From Prochlorococcus marinus str. MIT 9301 (lineage in GTDB: Bacteria > Cyanobacteriota > Cyanobacteriia > PCC-6307 > Cyanobiaceae): a stretch of DNA of 64,000 bases. Position 1 is the first letter of the stretch. Each line of letters begins with the position of its first letter. This document shows, piece by piece, positions 26,770 to 36,148 of the stretch. The notes under the pieces were generated by a model. The model saw only the letters and a list, made by a program, of their open reading frames with translations, did no database searches and was not told the origin of the DNA. The position numbers and the translations under genes were made by a program. The stretch spans positions 1,488,001 to 1,552,000 of the forward strand of contig NC_009091.1 in the NCBI RefSeq assembly GCF_000015965.1, written 5' to 3'.

Positions 26770-29316
26770 ATGGCTAATCCAATGAAATCCAACGAACCCT
26801 TCGATCTACGCTTGCCAACTCCCGGCTGCTACTTAGATCCTGAAAAGGCTGGTATGGATTCTGATGCTGTTTTTCAAGGAATGACAGCTCATCTATTTTA
26901 TACCCTTGGAAAGTTAGCTACTTCTGCAAGTCCACACGACTTGTACATGGCTTTAAGTTATGCAGTTAAAGATAGGCTAATGACAAGATATTTAGCCAGT
27001 CAAGAAGTCATAAGAAAAAAACCACAAAAAACAGTCGCCTACTTATCAGCAGAATTTTTAATAGGCCCTCAATTAAGTAATAATCTTCTAAATCTTGGAA
27101 TAACTCAAGAGGCAGAAGATGCTTTAAAAAGATTTGGCATTGAATCATTGTCAACAATTCTTGAAGTTGAAGAGGAGCCTGGATTAGGAAATGGTGGACT
27201 TGGCAGGCTTGCAGCTTGTTATATGGAATCATTAGCATCTCTACAAGTTCCAGCAGTTGGTTATGGTATTAGATATGAATTTGGAATATTCAATCAGTTA
27301 ATTAGAGATGGTTGGCAAGTTGAAGTAACTGACAAATGGTTAAAAGGGGGGTGGCCATGGGAACTTCCACAACCAGACGAATCATGTTTTGTTGGTTTTG
27401 GAGGCAGAACTGAAAGTTATAGAGATGATAAAGGAAACTACAGATCAAGATGGATTCCCTCTGAACATGCTATTGGAGTCCCTCATGATGTTCCAGTTCT
27501 AGGATATAGAGTAAATACATGTGACAGATTACGATTATGGAGAGCTGATGCAACTGAAAGTTTTGACTTTTACGCATTCAATATTGGTGATTATTATGGT
27601 GCAGTAGAAGAAAAAGTTGCATCAGAAACTCTTTCAAAAGTTCTATATCCAAATGATGGAACTGACGAAGGTAGAAGATTAAGACTCAAACAACAACACT
27701 TTTTTGTAAGTTGTTCTTTGCAGGATATGTTGAGAAGTCTAGAAAAAAGATCAATACCAATAACAGAATTTCCTAAGCATTGGACGGTCCAATTAAACGA
27801 TACACATCCTGCTATTGCAGTTGCAGAATTAATGCGACTTCTTATAGACCAATATCAAATAGGTTGGGAGAAAGCTTGGAATATAACAACCTCCTCAGTT
27901 GCTTATACCAACCACACACTACTTCCAGAAGCTTTAGAGAAATGGGATTTAGGTTTATTTAATGATCTTCTTCCTCGCCATCTAGAAATTATTTATGAAA
28001 TTAATTGGAGATTTCTACAACAATTAAGACTGCGTTATCCAGGTGATGACAAAATCCTTCAAAAACTCTCAATAATTGATGAAGAAGGCTTCAAATCAGT
28101 TCGCATGGCTCACTTGGCTACAATTGGAGCCCATCATATAAATGGTGTTGCAGCTCTTCACTCAGATCTTATAAAAAGACAACTTATGCCTGAATTTGCA
28201 GCATTATGGCCTGAAAAATTTACAAATGTAACTAATGGGGTTACTCCAAGAAGATGGGTTGCCTTATCTAATCCATCATTATCTAACCTTCTTGAAGAAG
28301 AAGTTGGTCCGAATTGGATTACAAATATGGAACTTCTTAAGAAGTTAGAAGAAAAAAAAGATGACAACAATTTTTTAGAAAAATTTGAGGAAACTAAACT
28401 TAATGGCAAAAGAAAATTATCTAGTTTTGTCCATTCAAAAACTGGAATACTTGTAGACCCATCAAGTTTATTTGATGTTCAAGTAAAAAGAATACATCAA
28501 TATAAACGGCAACATTTAAACGCTCTTCAAATTATTGCTCAATATTTAAGAATCAAAAATGGTACAAACAAATTTGAAGTCCCAAGAACAATAATATTTG
28601 GAGGTAAAGCTGCACCAGGATACTTTATGGCAAAGCTGATGATTAGATTTATAAATGGTATTGCTGACGTAGTCAATTCCGATCCAGATATGGATGGTCT
28701 ATTAAGAGTTGTTTTTCTACCAGACTATAACGTTAAACTTGGTGAAATAGTTTATCCTGCAACGGATCTTTCAGAACAAATTTCAACTGCTGGGAAAGAA
28801 GCATCTGGGACTGGAAATATGAAATTTGCAATGAATGGAGCTTTAACTATTGGAACCTTAGATGGAGCTAATGTTGAATTAAGAGATCTTGTGAAAAAAG
28901 AGAATTTCTTCCTTTTTGGTAAAACAGAAAGCGAAATTATGGATTTAAAAAACAATAATTATTCCCCAAAAACTTTTATTAATCAATGTCCAGAACTTAA
29001 AGAGGTATTACGCCTCATTGAAATAGGTCACTTTAGCAATGGGGATAAAGAATTGTTTAAACCTTTATTAAATAGCTTGACCGGACATGATCCATTCTTT
29101 GTTATGGCGGACTTTGAAGACTACCTAAACAAACAGGATGTAGTCAGTGAATGCTGGAATAATAAAAAAGCTTGGAATAAAATGGCATTATTAAATACTG
29201 CTAGATCAGGATATTTTTCTTCTGATAGGTCTATTAGAGAGTACTGCGAATCTATTTGGAAAGTATCTCCAATGCCAGTTGAAATTACTTGTGATGTCGA
29301 AGAGTTAACTAATTAA
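26770..29316 (+). CDS. glgP: Glycogen/starch alpha-glucan phosphorylase
   Basis: Releases glucose-1-phosphate from stored glycogen; in this lifestyle it supplies carbon and energy at night. The 848-residue length is typical. Visible signatures: VAYLSAEFLIGPQL, EEEPGLGNGGLGRLA, VKRIHQYKRQHLN, and the pyridoxal-phosphate motif EASGTGNMKFAMNGA with the Schiff-base lysine near residue 685. No N-terminal plant-type insertion. It is divergent from the antiporter across a 154-base spacer, and its last eight bases overlap the convergent small gene. Confidence 0.98.
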   Translation: MANPMKSNEPFDLRLPTPGCYLDPEKAGMDSDAVFQGMTAHLFYTLGKLATSASPHDLYMALSYAVKDRLMTRYLASQEVIRKKPQKTVAYLSAEFLIGPQLSNNLLNLGITQEAEDALKRFGIESLSTILEVEEEPGLGNGGLGRLAACYMESLASLQVPAVGYGIRYEFGIFNQLIRDGWQVEVTDKWLKGGWPWELPQPDESCFVGFGGRTESYRDDKGNYRSRWIPSEHAIGVPHDVPVLGYRVNTCDRLRLWRADATESFDFYAFNIGDYYGAVEEKVASETLSKVLYPNDGTDEGRRLRLKQQHFFVSCSLQDMLRSLEKRSIPITEFPKHWTVQLNDTHPAIAVAELMRLLIDQYQIGWEKAWNITTSSVAYTNHTLLPEALEKWDLGLFNDLLPRHLEIIYEINWRFLQQLRLRYPGDDKILQKLSIIDEEGFKSVRMAHLATIGAHHINGVAALHSDLIKRQLMPEFAALWPEKFTNVTNGVTPRRWVALSNPSLSNLLEEEVGPNWITNMELLKKLEEKKDDNNFLEKFEETKLNGKRKLSSFVHSKTGILVDPSSLFDVQVKRIHQYKRQHLNALQIIAQYLRIKNGTNKFEVPRTIIFGGKAAPGYFMAKLMIRFINGIADVVNSDPDMDGLLRVVFLPDYNVKLGEIVYPATDLSEQISTAGKEASGTGNMKFAMNGALTIGTLDGANVELRDLVKKENFFLFGKTESEIMDLKNNNYSPKTFINQCPELKEVLRLIEIGHFSNGDKELFKPLLNSLTGHDPFFVMADFEDYLNKQDVVSECWNNKKAWNKMALLNTARSGYFSSDRSIREYCESIWKVSPMPVEITCDVEELTN

Positions 29317-29764
29317 TATTTTTTTTATCTGGTGAATCTGGAGTTTGATGAAATAATCTATTCAAAATTAATCGATCCATATTTAATGGGTCTGGGGCTA
29401 ATTCATTTGCAATTTCTTTAAATTTAGATTCAATATTGTTAGAAATTTTTGTATCAAATATTCTTTCCATTAATGCTTCAATTGAATATAAATAGGCATT
29501 AACACTTTCAAGTTCATCTAAAGCTTCAGTAATTTCTCTATCAGAAATATGTTTTTCTGCTGGAGCGATGTCTTCATTTGATTCTTTTTCAGATAATTCT
29601 CTCTGCAACTCTTCAGTAATTTTTGTACAAAGACTTCTGAAAGATTGAATGGATGCCCAATTCAATTCTTGTTGCTGCTTAAAAGTAGGAAATTCTCTAA
29701 TCAGACGATCATGCTCTTTATAAAATCTCTGACAATCAGAGCATTGACAGGGTTCTTCAGCCAA
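29309..29764 (-). CDS. Unknown protein with N-terminal cysteine cluster
   Basis: I do not recognise this 151-residue protein. It starts with a short cysteine cluster (C6, C8, C11 in PCQCSDCQRFY), then is acidic and largely helical, with predicted coiled-coil stretches such as ITEALDELESVNAYLYSIEALME. There is no membrane segment. The start is TTG at 29764; no ATG lies near enough to keep the cysteine cluster. The 3' end overlaps the glgP stop region by 8 bases. It is 31 bases downstream of another small gene on its strand, so they probably form one unit. Confidence 0.6.
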   Translation of the reverse strand: MAEEPCQCSDCQRFYKEHDRLIREFPTFKQQQELNWASIQSFRSLCTKITEELQRELSEKESNEDIAPAEKHISDREITEALDELESVNAYLYSIEALMERIFDTKISNNIESKFKEIANELAPDPLNMDRLILNRLFHQTPDSPDKKNIN

Positions 29765-29795
29765 AAGAAAATAAAACTCTTTTTATATCATCTCA

Positions 29796-30128
29796 CTATT
29801 TGGGCAAAATTGTAGGACCATCCAATAATTCGTCATTTTCATCGAGTGAATCTGGACTATCTGGTAATGGTATCTCGATACTAGTAACCAAATTAATAAC
29901 ATCTCTTAATCTCATAGAATCGGCAAACCATCCCATTGCTTGCTCGGCATCGCCTCTTTTTTCAGCATCATTTGCTTGATCTTCGTGAGCTTCAGCTAAC
30001 AGAGCAAGCCAGCACAGGCACCTTGCTTGAACTATTGAAAGATCTAAATCATTAGGTTGGGATTTAGAAATACGCTCATGCTCTTGTTGAATTAAAAGCT
30101 TTAAACGCATATCATGCAACTTAGCCAT
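29796..30128 (-). CDS. Small helical protein of unknown function
   Basis: A 110-residue protein with an extended helical region (LSIVQARCLCWLALLAEAHEDQANDAEKRGD) that has the look of a helical-hairpin or TPR-like repeat: alanine-rich, with QAMGWFADSMRLRD following. The C-terminus is acidic and proline-rich. No family recognised, no signal or membrane segment. The ATG start at 30128 lies 79 bases from the tRNA-Arg 3' end on the same strand, so it may be transcribed from there or from its own promoter. Confidence 0.6.
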   Translation of the reverse strand: MAKLHDMRLKLLIQQEHERISKSQPNDLDLSIVQARCLCWLALLAEAHEDQANDAEKRGDAEQAMGWFADSMRLRDVINLVTSIEIPLPDSPDSLDENDELLDGPTILPK

Positions 30129-30206
30129 AAAAGATTTATTACTATCTATACGCTAGCTAGAGAGTAGCAATTTTGCACACATACTACATATAGTTTTTTA
30201 TTTTTA

Positions 30207-30280
<74 letters not shown>

Positions 30281-30318
30281 AATAGATGATTTTTGGAGTA
30301 TTAAGGACTATGCTAAAT
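30281..30318. promoter_or_regulatory. Compact divergent promoter region of tRNA-Arg and rnpB
   Basis: These 38 bases must hold or overlap the promoters of both RNA genes. Rightward, TATGCT (30309-30314) is a possible -10 box for rnpB. Leftward, TAATACT on the minus strand (30297-30303) is a possible -10 box for tRNA-Arg. No good -35 elements are seen; the rnpB -35 region may lie at the start of the tRNA gene. Confidence 0.35.
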
Positions 30319-30698
30319 GAAAGCAGGAGAGGCAATCGCAAGAAAGTTTTATTTTGGAAACAAAATAAAACTTTCTTGAGGAAAGTCCGGGCTCCCAAAT
30401 GGTCAGGCTTGCTGGGTAATTCCCAGTGCGGGCAACCGTGAGGATAGTGCCACAGAAACATACCGCCTAATACTTTATATGTATGGCAAGGGTGCAAGGG
30501 TGTGGTAAGAGCGCACCAGCAACATTGAGAAGTGTTGGCTAGGTAAACCCCGGCTGGGAGCAAGGCTTAGTAGATTTATGACCATTACACAATCTACTTT
30601 GAAGCGCCGCTTGAGACTGTGAAGTAATTCCAGTCCTAGATAGATGATCGCCCATCTTAATTAAGATGAACAGAACCCGGCTTACGACCTGCTTTCTA
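30319..30698 (+). ncRNA. rnpB: RNase P RNA
   Basis: The catalytic RNA of RNase P, which removes tRNA 5' leaders. Terminal pairing P1 is visible as GAAAGCAGG at 30319 with CCTGCTTTC at 30688-30696. Conserved core blocks GAGGAAAGTCCGGGCTCCC, the ATAGTGCCACAGAAA segment, GGTAAACCCCGG and AGAACCCGGCTTACG are all present. An uninterrupted 17-bp hairpin capped by GAAA (about 30340-30377) forms the P3 arm, long as in cyanobacterial type A RNAs. The ends are set from P1 pairing and are accurate to a few bases. rnc begins 24 bases downstream. Confidence 0.96.
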
Positions 30699-30721
30699 AT
30701 TGTTTTGATTATTAAAATCAG

Positions 30722-31471
30722 ATGACAAATATAATTAACACAAAGAGAATTAATCAAATAACTACTTTTTTAAAGTCTTTAAATATAAAATCAAAAAGAT
30801 TTTCTGAAATAATTGAAACTCAAAACATTTCAGTTATTCAAGATTTTAACCAAGCATTTATCCATTCCTCTGAGGACAAAATAATAAATTATGAAAAACT
30901 AGAATTTTTCGGAGATGCAGTACTCAGATTAGCTGCTTCTAATTTTATTGAAAAAAAATATCCTCAATTAAGTGTAGGAGAAAGATCAGAGCTAAGAGCA
31001 CAAATTGTAAGTGATGAATGGCTAACTAAATTAGGGAGAAAAATTGAAATAGATAAATTAATAATTAAAGGACCTAAAGCTCTTGGTGATGAAAATTCAA
31101 AAAATACTATTATTGGAGAGGCTACAGAAGCTTTAATAGGTGCTGTTTACAAGTGCTTTAATTCAATTCAGGAAATAAACCTTTGGTTAGATAATATTTG
31201 GGAGGAAGATTCAGAACAATTTTTAAAAGCTCCATATAAATACAAATCTAAGACAGTATTGCAAGAGTGGTGTCAAAGTAAAGGTTTTGATTTGCCAGTC
31301 TATAAAATAATGGAAGTCTCAAAAAAAAATGGAGACCTTAAAAGATTTTCTTGCGATATTTTTATTGAAGGATTAAAAGAATCATCTGCATTCGGGAAGT
31401 CCCATAAACAAGCAGAAACAAATGCAGCTAGAGTTTTGATAGAAAAATTTATAACTAAAGGTAAAATCTAA
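30722..31471 (+). CDS. rnc: Ribonuclease III
   Basis: Double-strand-specific endoribonuclease acting in rRNA processing and RNA turnover. The catalytic domain signature KLEFFGDAVLRLAASNFI lies near residue 57, with the second acidic motif GEATEALIGAVYK near 135. A C-terminal double-stranded-RNA-binding domain follows (KTVLQEWCQSKGFDLP to the KQAETNAARVLIEKF end). At 249 residues it is full length. It starts with ATG 24 bases after the rnpB 3' end, with no terminator between, so read-through from rnpB is plausible. Confidence 0.96.
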   Translation: MTNIINTKRINQITTFLKSLNIKSKRFSEIIETQNISVIQDFNQAFIHSSEDKIINYEKLEFFGDAVLRLAASNFIEKKYPQLSVGERSELRAQIVSDEWLTKLGRKIEIDKLIIKGPKALGDENSKNTIIGEATEALIGAVYKCFNSIQEINLWLDNIWEEDSEQFLKAPYKYKSKTVLQEWCQSKGFDLPVYKIMEVSKKNGDLKRFSCDIFIEGLKESSAFGKSHKQAETNAARVLIEKFITKGKI

Positions 31472-31474
31472 TTT

Positions 31475-31660
31475 TTAAACTATTTCTAAATTCGTTAGCT
31501 GAAAAGTTATGAGCTTATCCCAATTACCTCCTTCAAACAATACTGCTGCTCTTTTTTTGGTAACTCTTTGTACAAAACCTTTATATCCTCTGTATATAGA
31601 ATTAGTGTCTTTTACAACAACAAAAGAACCGGGAAGTATGGGTTTAGTAGATAATTCCAT
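31475..31660 (-). CDS. ndhS: NDH-1 subunit S (SH3-like ferredoxin-side subunit)
   Basis: A 61-residue protein with an SH3-like/KOW-type barrel pattern: [38 protein letters not shown], and [14 protein letters not shown]. This matches my recollection of the cyanobacterial DUF3252 family identified as NdhS, the peripheral subunit near the ferredoxin-binding site of photosynthetic complex I. It is monocistronic between convergent rnc and divergent rimM. The short length is normal for the family. Confidence 0.75.
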   Translation of the reverse strand: MELSTKPILPGSFVVVKDTNSIYRGYKGFVQRVTKKRAAVLFEGGNWDKLITFQLTNLEIV

Positions 31661-31684
31661 AAAACACTCTTTTTAATACAATAT

Positions 31685-32224
31685 ATGATAAATAAAAATG
31701 AATGGTTGACTGTTGGATTGATAACATCATGTCATGGAATTAATGGACAGGTAAAGGTTAAATCTCTAAGTGATTTTGAAGAAAGATTTTTAAAACCTGG
31801 AATGCGATGGTTGCAAAAAGAAAATGAACCCCCTTCAAAAATAGAACTTATATCTGGTTTCAAACAGCCTGGTAAAGAAACCTTCATAGTTAAGTTACAA
31901 GGAATAAATACAAGAAATGATGCAGAGCAACTGAAAACATTTAAAATTCTCGTAAGAACTGACAAACTACCCAAATTAAAAAAGGAAGAATTTCACTTGT
32001 TAGAACTAATAAATCTCGAGGTCAAGACTTTAGAAAACGATGAATTAAAAACAATTGGGAAAGTTATCAATTTAGAAAATGAGAAAAATAATTTACTTAT
32101 TATTGAACTATTTAAAAATCAAAAAAAAGTTCTAATACCATTTGTAAAAGAAATCGTGCCATTAGTAGATATAAAAAATCAATTTGTAATCATCAATCCT
32201 CCAAATGGACTTTTAGAGCTTTAA
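31685..32224 (+). CDS. rimM: 16S rRNA-processing/ribosome maturation factor RimM
   Basis: Assembly factor for the 30S subunit head, binding ribosomal protein S19. The N-terminal RimM barrel shows [26 protein letters not shown]. The C-terminal PRC-barrel carries [19 protein letters not shown] and [17 protein letters not shown]. The 179 residues match the family. It is divergent from ndhS by 24 bases and convergent with glmS. It stands near rnc and rnpB in an RNA-processing neighbourhood, not in the rpsP-trmD-rplS operon seen in many bacteria. Confidence 0.95.
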   Translation: MINKNEWLTVGLITSCHGINGQVKVKSLSDFEERFLKPGMRWLQKENEPPSKIELISGFKQPGKETFIVKLQGINTRNDAEQLKTFKILVRTDKLPKLKKEEFHLLELINLEVKTLENDELKTIGKVINLENEKNNLLIIELFKNQKKVLIPFVKEIVPLVDIKNQFVIINPPNGLLEL

Positions 32225-32255
32225 ATTAAAAATATCAAAATTTGCAAGAAGCTAA

Positions 32256-34151
32256 TTATTCCACAGTTACACTTTTAGCTAAATTTCTTGGTTGATCCAC
32301 GTCAAGTCCCCTGTGAGCTGCAATATGGTAACTCAATAATTGTAAAGGCAATATATTAAGTAGAGGTGAAATCAATTCATTAGAAGAAGGAACTTTCATT
32401 AAATAATCAAAGATTTCAGTTCCATTACATTCAGGAGCAATCCCAATCAAATATGAATCTCTAGCTTTTGCTTCTTGAGCATTACTGATAACTTTATCAA
32501 AAACTTCACCAGGAGAGGCAATAGAAATTACAGGTACTTTTTTATCTAATAAAGCTATTGGACCATGTTTCATTTCCCCAGCAGGATATCCAGCTGCATG
32601 AATATAACTAATTTCTTTAAGTTTTAAAGCACCTTCAAGAGCAATTGGATAATTTATTCCTCTTCCTAAAAAAATAACATCTTTTATATTAAAAAAGTCA
32701 TGCGCTAGCTTTTCTGACGATTTATTATGTTTGTGTAAGAGATCTTCCAGTAATGGCGGAAGTTTTATAAGTTCGTTTATTAATTTACCTATTTCGTCAG
32801 GACTTTGATTACCTTTTATTTGAGCAAATTTTATAGCTAATCCATAAAACGAAAGTAACTGAGCAAAAAAAGTTTTTGTTGCTGCAACTCCAACTTCTAT
32901 TCCTGCACAGATATCAATAATATTAGAAACCTGCCTTCCGATGGAACTCTCTTTCCTATTTGTTATTGCAATAAGATTGGGTTTGAATTTTTTATCTTCA
33001 ATTGAAGAACGTCTTTTAATTTCCATATCGATAGCCGCAATTGTATCAGCAGTTTCTCCAGATTGAGTGACTCCAATAGTTAATGTATTTGGCAATAGTG
33101 GAGGGGGAGAATATCGAAATTCGCTTGCATAAAAAACATTTGTAGGGATACCTGAGAATTGTTCTAATAAAAAACTTCCAACCATTGCAGCATGTTTACT
33201 TGTACCACAGGCAATAATTTCAATTCTTTCTATTGATTCAAAAAACTCTGTATCAAATGGATATTTGATTTGATATTGACCATTATCTAAGTTCTTAATT
33301 AAATAATTTTCCAACCAATTTTTTGCAGTCTGTGGCTGATCATATATCTCTTTTAACATATAGTGTTTGAAATTCATCTTATCCATTATTTGCTCTGAGA
33401 CCTTTAAAGAAATTGGATTTCGATATTGTCTCTCGTTGCTTGAGTCATATATTTCAATTCCAAGCGGAGTCAACAAAGCTATTTCTTCATCCTCCATAGG
33501 CAAAATAATATTCGTAAAATTCGCAATGGCAGGCGTATCACTAGCACAAATAAATTCTCCTTCACCCAAACCTATAATCAAAGGCGCTTGTCTTCTTGCA
33601 ACTACCAAAGAGGTTGGAGCACCAGACCATAAAACTGCTAAAGCATAAGATCCTTCTAAATCAGATATGACATTTCTTACAGCTACTAATAATGTTGAAC
33701 CATTATTCTCAAGATTAAGTTTATTTAATGTATTTAACTCTCTTTGAATTAGATGAGGAATCACCTCGGTATCTGTATCAGAATTAAAAATAATACCCTC
33801 TTCCTCTAATTTATTTTTTAAATCTTGGAAATTTTCAATAATACCATTTTGAACAACTGCTATATTTCCTGAACTATCTGTATGAGGATGTGCATTTTTA
33901 ACCTCTGGCTTGCCATGAGTTGCCCATCTGGTATGACCTATTCCAACAGTTCCAGGAATATTATGGTCATTAAGATTACTTATTAAATTCTTGAGTTTTC
34001 CTTTTGCTTTATTACAAGAAATAAAATTTGTTTCGGAATTTATTATTGCAATACCTGCAGAATCATAACCTCTGTATTCAAGTTTTTCTAAACCATTTAT
34101 TAATAATGGCAAAGCTTTTTTGTATCCAGTTACAGCAACTATTCCACACAT
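32256..34151 (-). CDS. glmS: Glutamine-fructose-6-phosphate aminotransferase (isomerizing)
   Basis: Makes glucosamine-6-phosphate for peptidoglycan and lipopolysaccharide. The N-terminal glutaminase begins MCGIVAVTGYKKALP with catalytic Cys2 (Cys1 after methionine removal), then LEYRGYDSAGIA and GHTRWATHGKP. Two SIS sugar-isomerase domains follow (IACGTSKHAAMVG; FLGRGINYPIALEGALKLKE), ending LAKSVTVE as in the family. At 631 residues it is complete. A minus-strand TATAAT about 17 bases before the ATG may be its -10 box. I saw no glmS ribozyme, which would not be expected in cyanobacteria. Confidence 0.97.
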   Translation of the reverse strand: MCGIVAVTGYKKALPLLINGLEKLEYRGYDSAGIAIINSETNFISCNKAKGKLKNLISNLNDHNIPGTVGIGHTRWATHGKPEVKNAHPHTDSSGNIAVVQNGIIENFQDLKNKLEEEGIIFNSDTDTEVIPHLIQRELNTLNKLNLENNGSTLLVAVRNVISDLEGSYALAVLWSGAPTSLVVARRQAPLIIGLGEGEFICASDTPAIANFTNIILPMEDEEIALLTPLGIEIYDSSNERQYRNPISLKVSEQIMDKMNFKHYMLKEIYDQPQTAKNWLENYLIKNLDNGQYQIKYPFDTEFFESIERIEIIACGTSKHAAMVGSFLLEQFSGIPTNVFYASEFRYSPPPLLPNTLTIGVTQSGETADTIAAIDMEIKRRSSIEDKKFKPNLIAITNRKESSIGRQVSNIIDICAGIEVGVAATKTFFAQLLSFYGLAIKFAQIKGNQSPDEIGKLINELIKLPPLLEDLLHKHNKSSEKLAHDFFNIKDVIFLGRGINYPIALEGALKLKEISYIHAAGYPAGEMKHGPIALLDKKVPVISIASPGEVFDKVISNAQEAKARDSYLIGIAPECNGTEIFDYLMKVPSSNELISPLLNILPLQLLSYHIAAHRGLDVDQPRNLAKSVTVE

Positions 34152-34234
34152 ACGAATTTTTTTTTCAATTATATTGAAATAAAATGCGTATTTACTAAAA
34201 AATGGACTCTCTTAAAACTGCACTATAAAAAGAG

Positions 34235-34522
<288 letters not shown>

Positions 34523-34613
34523 TTACAAAGAAATTAAAAAAATTAAGATATGCTTCACTCTTGTTAACTCTAGGGCATAAAATCATATAGATAATTAGTA
34601 ATTTCCATAAACT

Positions 34614-34853
34614 ATGTCACAAGAAATCCTCGAAAAAGTCTGTTCTATTGTTTCAGAACAATTAAGTGTTGAAGCAGGAGAAGTAAAGTCAGATTCAAAC
34701 TTCCAAAATGATTTAGGTGCAGATTCTCTAGATACTGTTGAACTCGTGATGGCTTTAGAAGAAGCCTTTGATATTGAAATTCCAGATGAAGCAGCTGAAG
34801 GAATCGCAACTGTCGGCGATGCAGTAAAATTCATCGAAGAAAAAAAAGGTTAA
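34614..34853 (+). CDS. acpP: Acyl carrier protein
   Basis: The 79-residue acidic carrier holds growing acyl chains on a 4'-phosphopantetheine arm attached to S38 in [17 protein letters not shown]. Helix pattern and length match AcpP. fabF begins 6 bases after its stop codon and tkt follows, so acpP-fabF is clearly an operon. The upstream region shared with divergent psaC is AT-rich, with a TAAAAT/TATAGAT stretch about 30 bases before the ATG as a possible -10 area. Confidence 0.98.
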   Translation: MSQEILEKVCSIVSEQLSVEAGEVKSDSNFQNDLGADSLDTVELVMALEEAFDIEIPDEAAEGIATVGDAVKFIEEKKG

Positions 34854-34859
34854 TAAAGA

Positions 34860-36104
34860 ATGCCAAATTTCCATCGAGTAGTTATTACTGGTATCGGAGC
34901 GGTAACTCCAATTGGCAATAACATTGATGAATATTTAGTCGGTCTTCAAAAAGGTACCAATGGGGTTTCAGATATTACTCTCTTTGATCCTGAACAACAT
35001 CCCTGCAAATTTGCTGCAGAAGTAAAAAATCTTCAATCTGAAAATTTTATTGAAGCTAAAGAATCGAAAAGATGGGATCGTTTTTCCCAGTTTGGAGTTA
35101 TTGCTGCAAAGCAAGCCTTTAACGATTCTGGACTTGAAATCACTGAAGCTAATGCATCAAGAATTGGAGTGATTATTGGTTCTGGTGTTGGAGGCTTACT
35201 AACTATGGAAAGTCAAGCTCAAATATTGAGTCACAAAGGTCCTAAAAGAGTAAGTCCATTTACAGTCCCAATGATGATTCCAAACATGGCCACTGGATTG
35301 GCTGCAATCGCTTTGGGTGCGAAAGGACCTAGTTCCTCTGTTTCCACCGCTTGCGCTGCCGGTTCAAATGCAATTGGTGATTCTTTTAGATTACTCCAAC
35401 TTGGAAAAGCAGATGCAATGATCTGTGGGGGAGCAGAAGCAAGTATTACGCCTCTCGGAGTAGCTGGTTTTGCAAGTGCCAAAGCTCTTTCCTCCAGAAA
35501 TGAAAGCCCTCAAACTGCTAGCAGACCTTTTGATGCAGAAAGAGATGGATTTGTTATTGGAGAAGGATCTGGAATTCTTGTTTTAGAAACTTTAGAAAAT
35601 GCACAAAAGAGGAATGCTAGAATTTATGCAGAAATAGTTGGATATGGAACAACATGTGATGCTCATCATATTACTGCTCCATCTCCAGGCGGGGTTGGAG
35701 GCGCCGAAGCTATCAAATTAGCAATTGAAGACGCTTCTCTTAGCCTTGAAAATGTTGATTACATAAATGCTCATGGAACAAGTACATCAGCTAATGATAA
35801 AAATGAAACTTCTGCAATTAAATCTATTTTTAGAGACAGATCTTACCTCATTCCTGTAAGCTCTACTAAGTCGATGACTGGTCATCTCCTAGGAGGCTCA
35901 GGAGGTATAGAAGCTGTAGCTTGTATACTTTCTTTGACACATAATTTTATCCCTCCTACAATTAACTACGTCAATCCAGATCCTGAATGTGATCTTGATT
36001 ATGTACCAAATAATGCAAGAGAAGCTCAAGTAAGAGTTACTCTTTCTAATTCTTTCGGCTTTGGTGGTCACAATGTTTGCCTTGCTTTTAGCAAAATGAA
36101 TTGA
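34860..36104 (+). CDS. fabF: 3-oxoacyl-[acyl-carrier-protein] synthase II
   Basis: Condensing enzyme that elongates acyl-ACP with malonyl-ACP. The thiolase-fold protein has the nucleophile C165 in SSVSTACAAGSNAIG, the first histidine in YINAHGTSTSANDKNE, and the second in KSMTGHLLGGSGG. The 414-residue length matches FabF rather than FabB or FabH. It is translated 6 bases downstream of acpP. The transketolase gene follows after 44 bases on the same strand. Confidence 0.97.
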   Translation: MPNFHRVVITGIGAVTPIGNNIDEYLVGLQKGTNGVSDITLFDPEQHPCKFAAEVKNLQSENFIEAKESKRWDRFSQFGVIAAKQAFNDSGLEITEANASRIGVIIGSGVGGLLTMESQAQILSHKGPKRVSPFTVPMMIPNMATGLAAIALGAKGPSSSVSTACAAGSNAIGDSFRLLQLGKADAMICGGAEASITPLGVAGFASAKALSSRNESPQTASRPFDAERDGFVIGEGSGILVLETLENAQKRNARIYAEIVGYGTTCDAHHITAPSPGGVGGAEAIKLAIEDASLSLENVDYINAHGTSTSANDKNETSAIKSIFRDRSYLIPVSSTKSMTGHLLGGSGGIEAVACILSLTHNFIPPTINYVNPDPECDLDYVPNNAREAQVRVTLSNSFGFGGHNVCLAFSKMN

Positions 36105-36148
36105 AGACAACCAATTCTGTATTTCCAACTTAACTTTTTTTTAAAACA

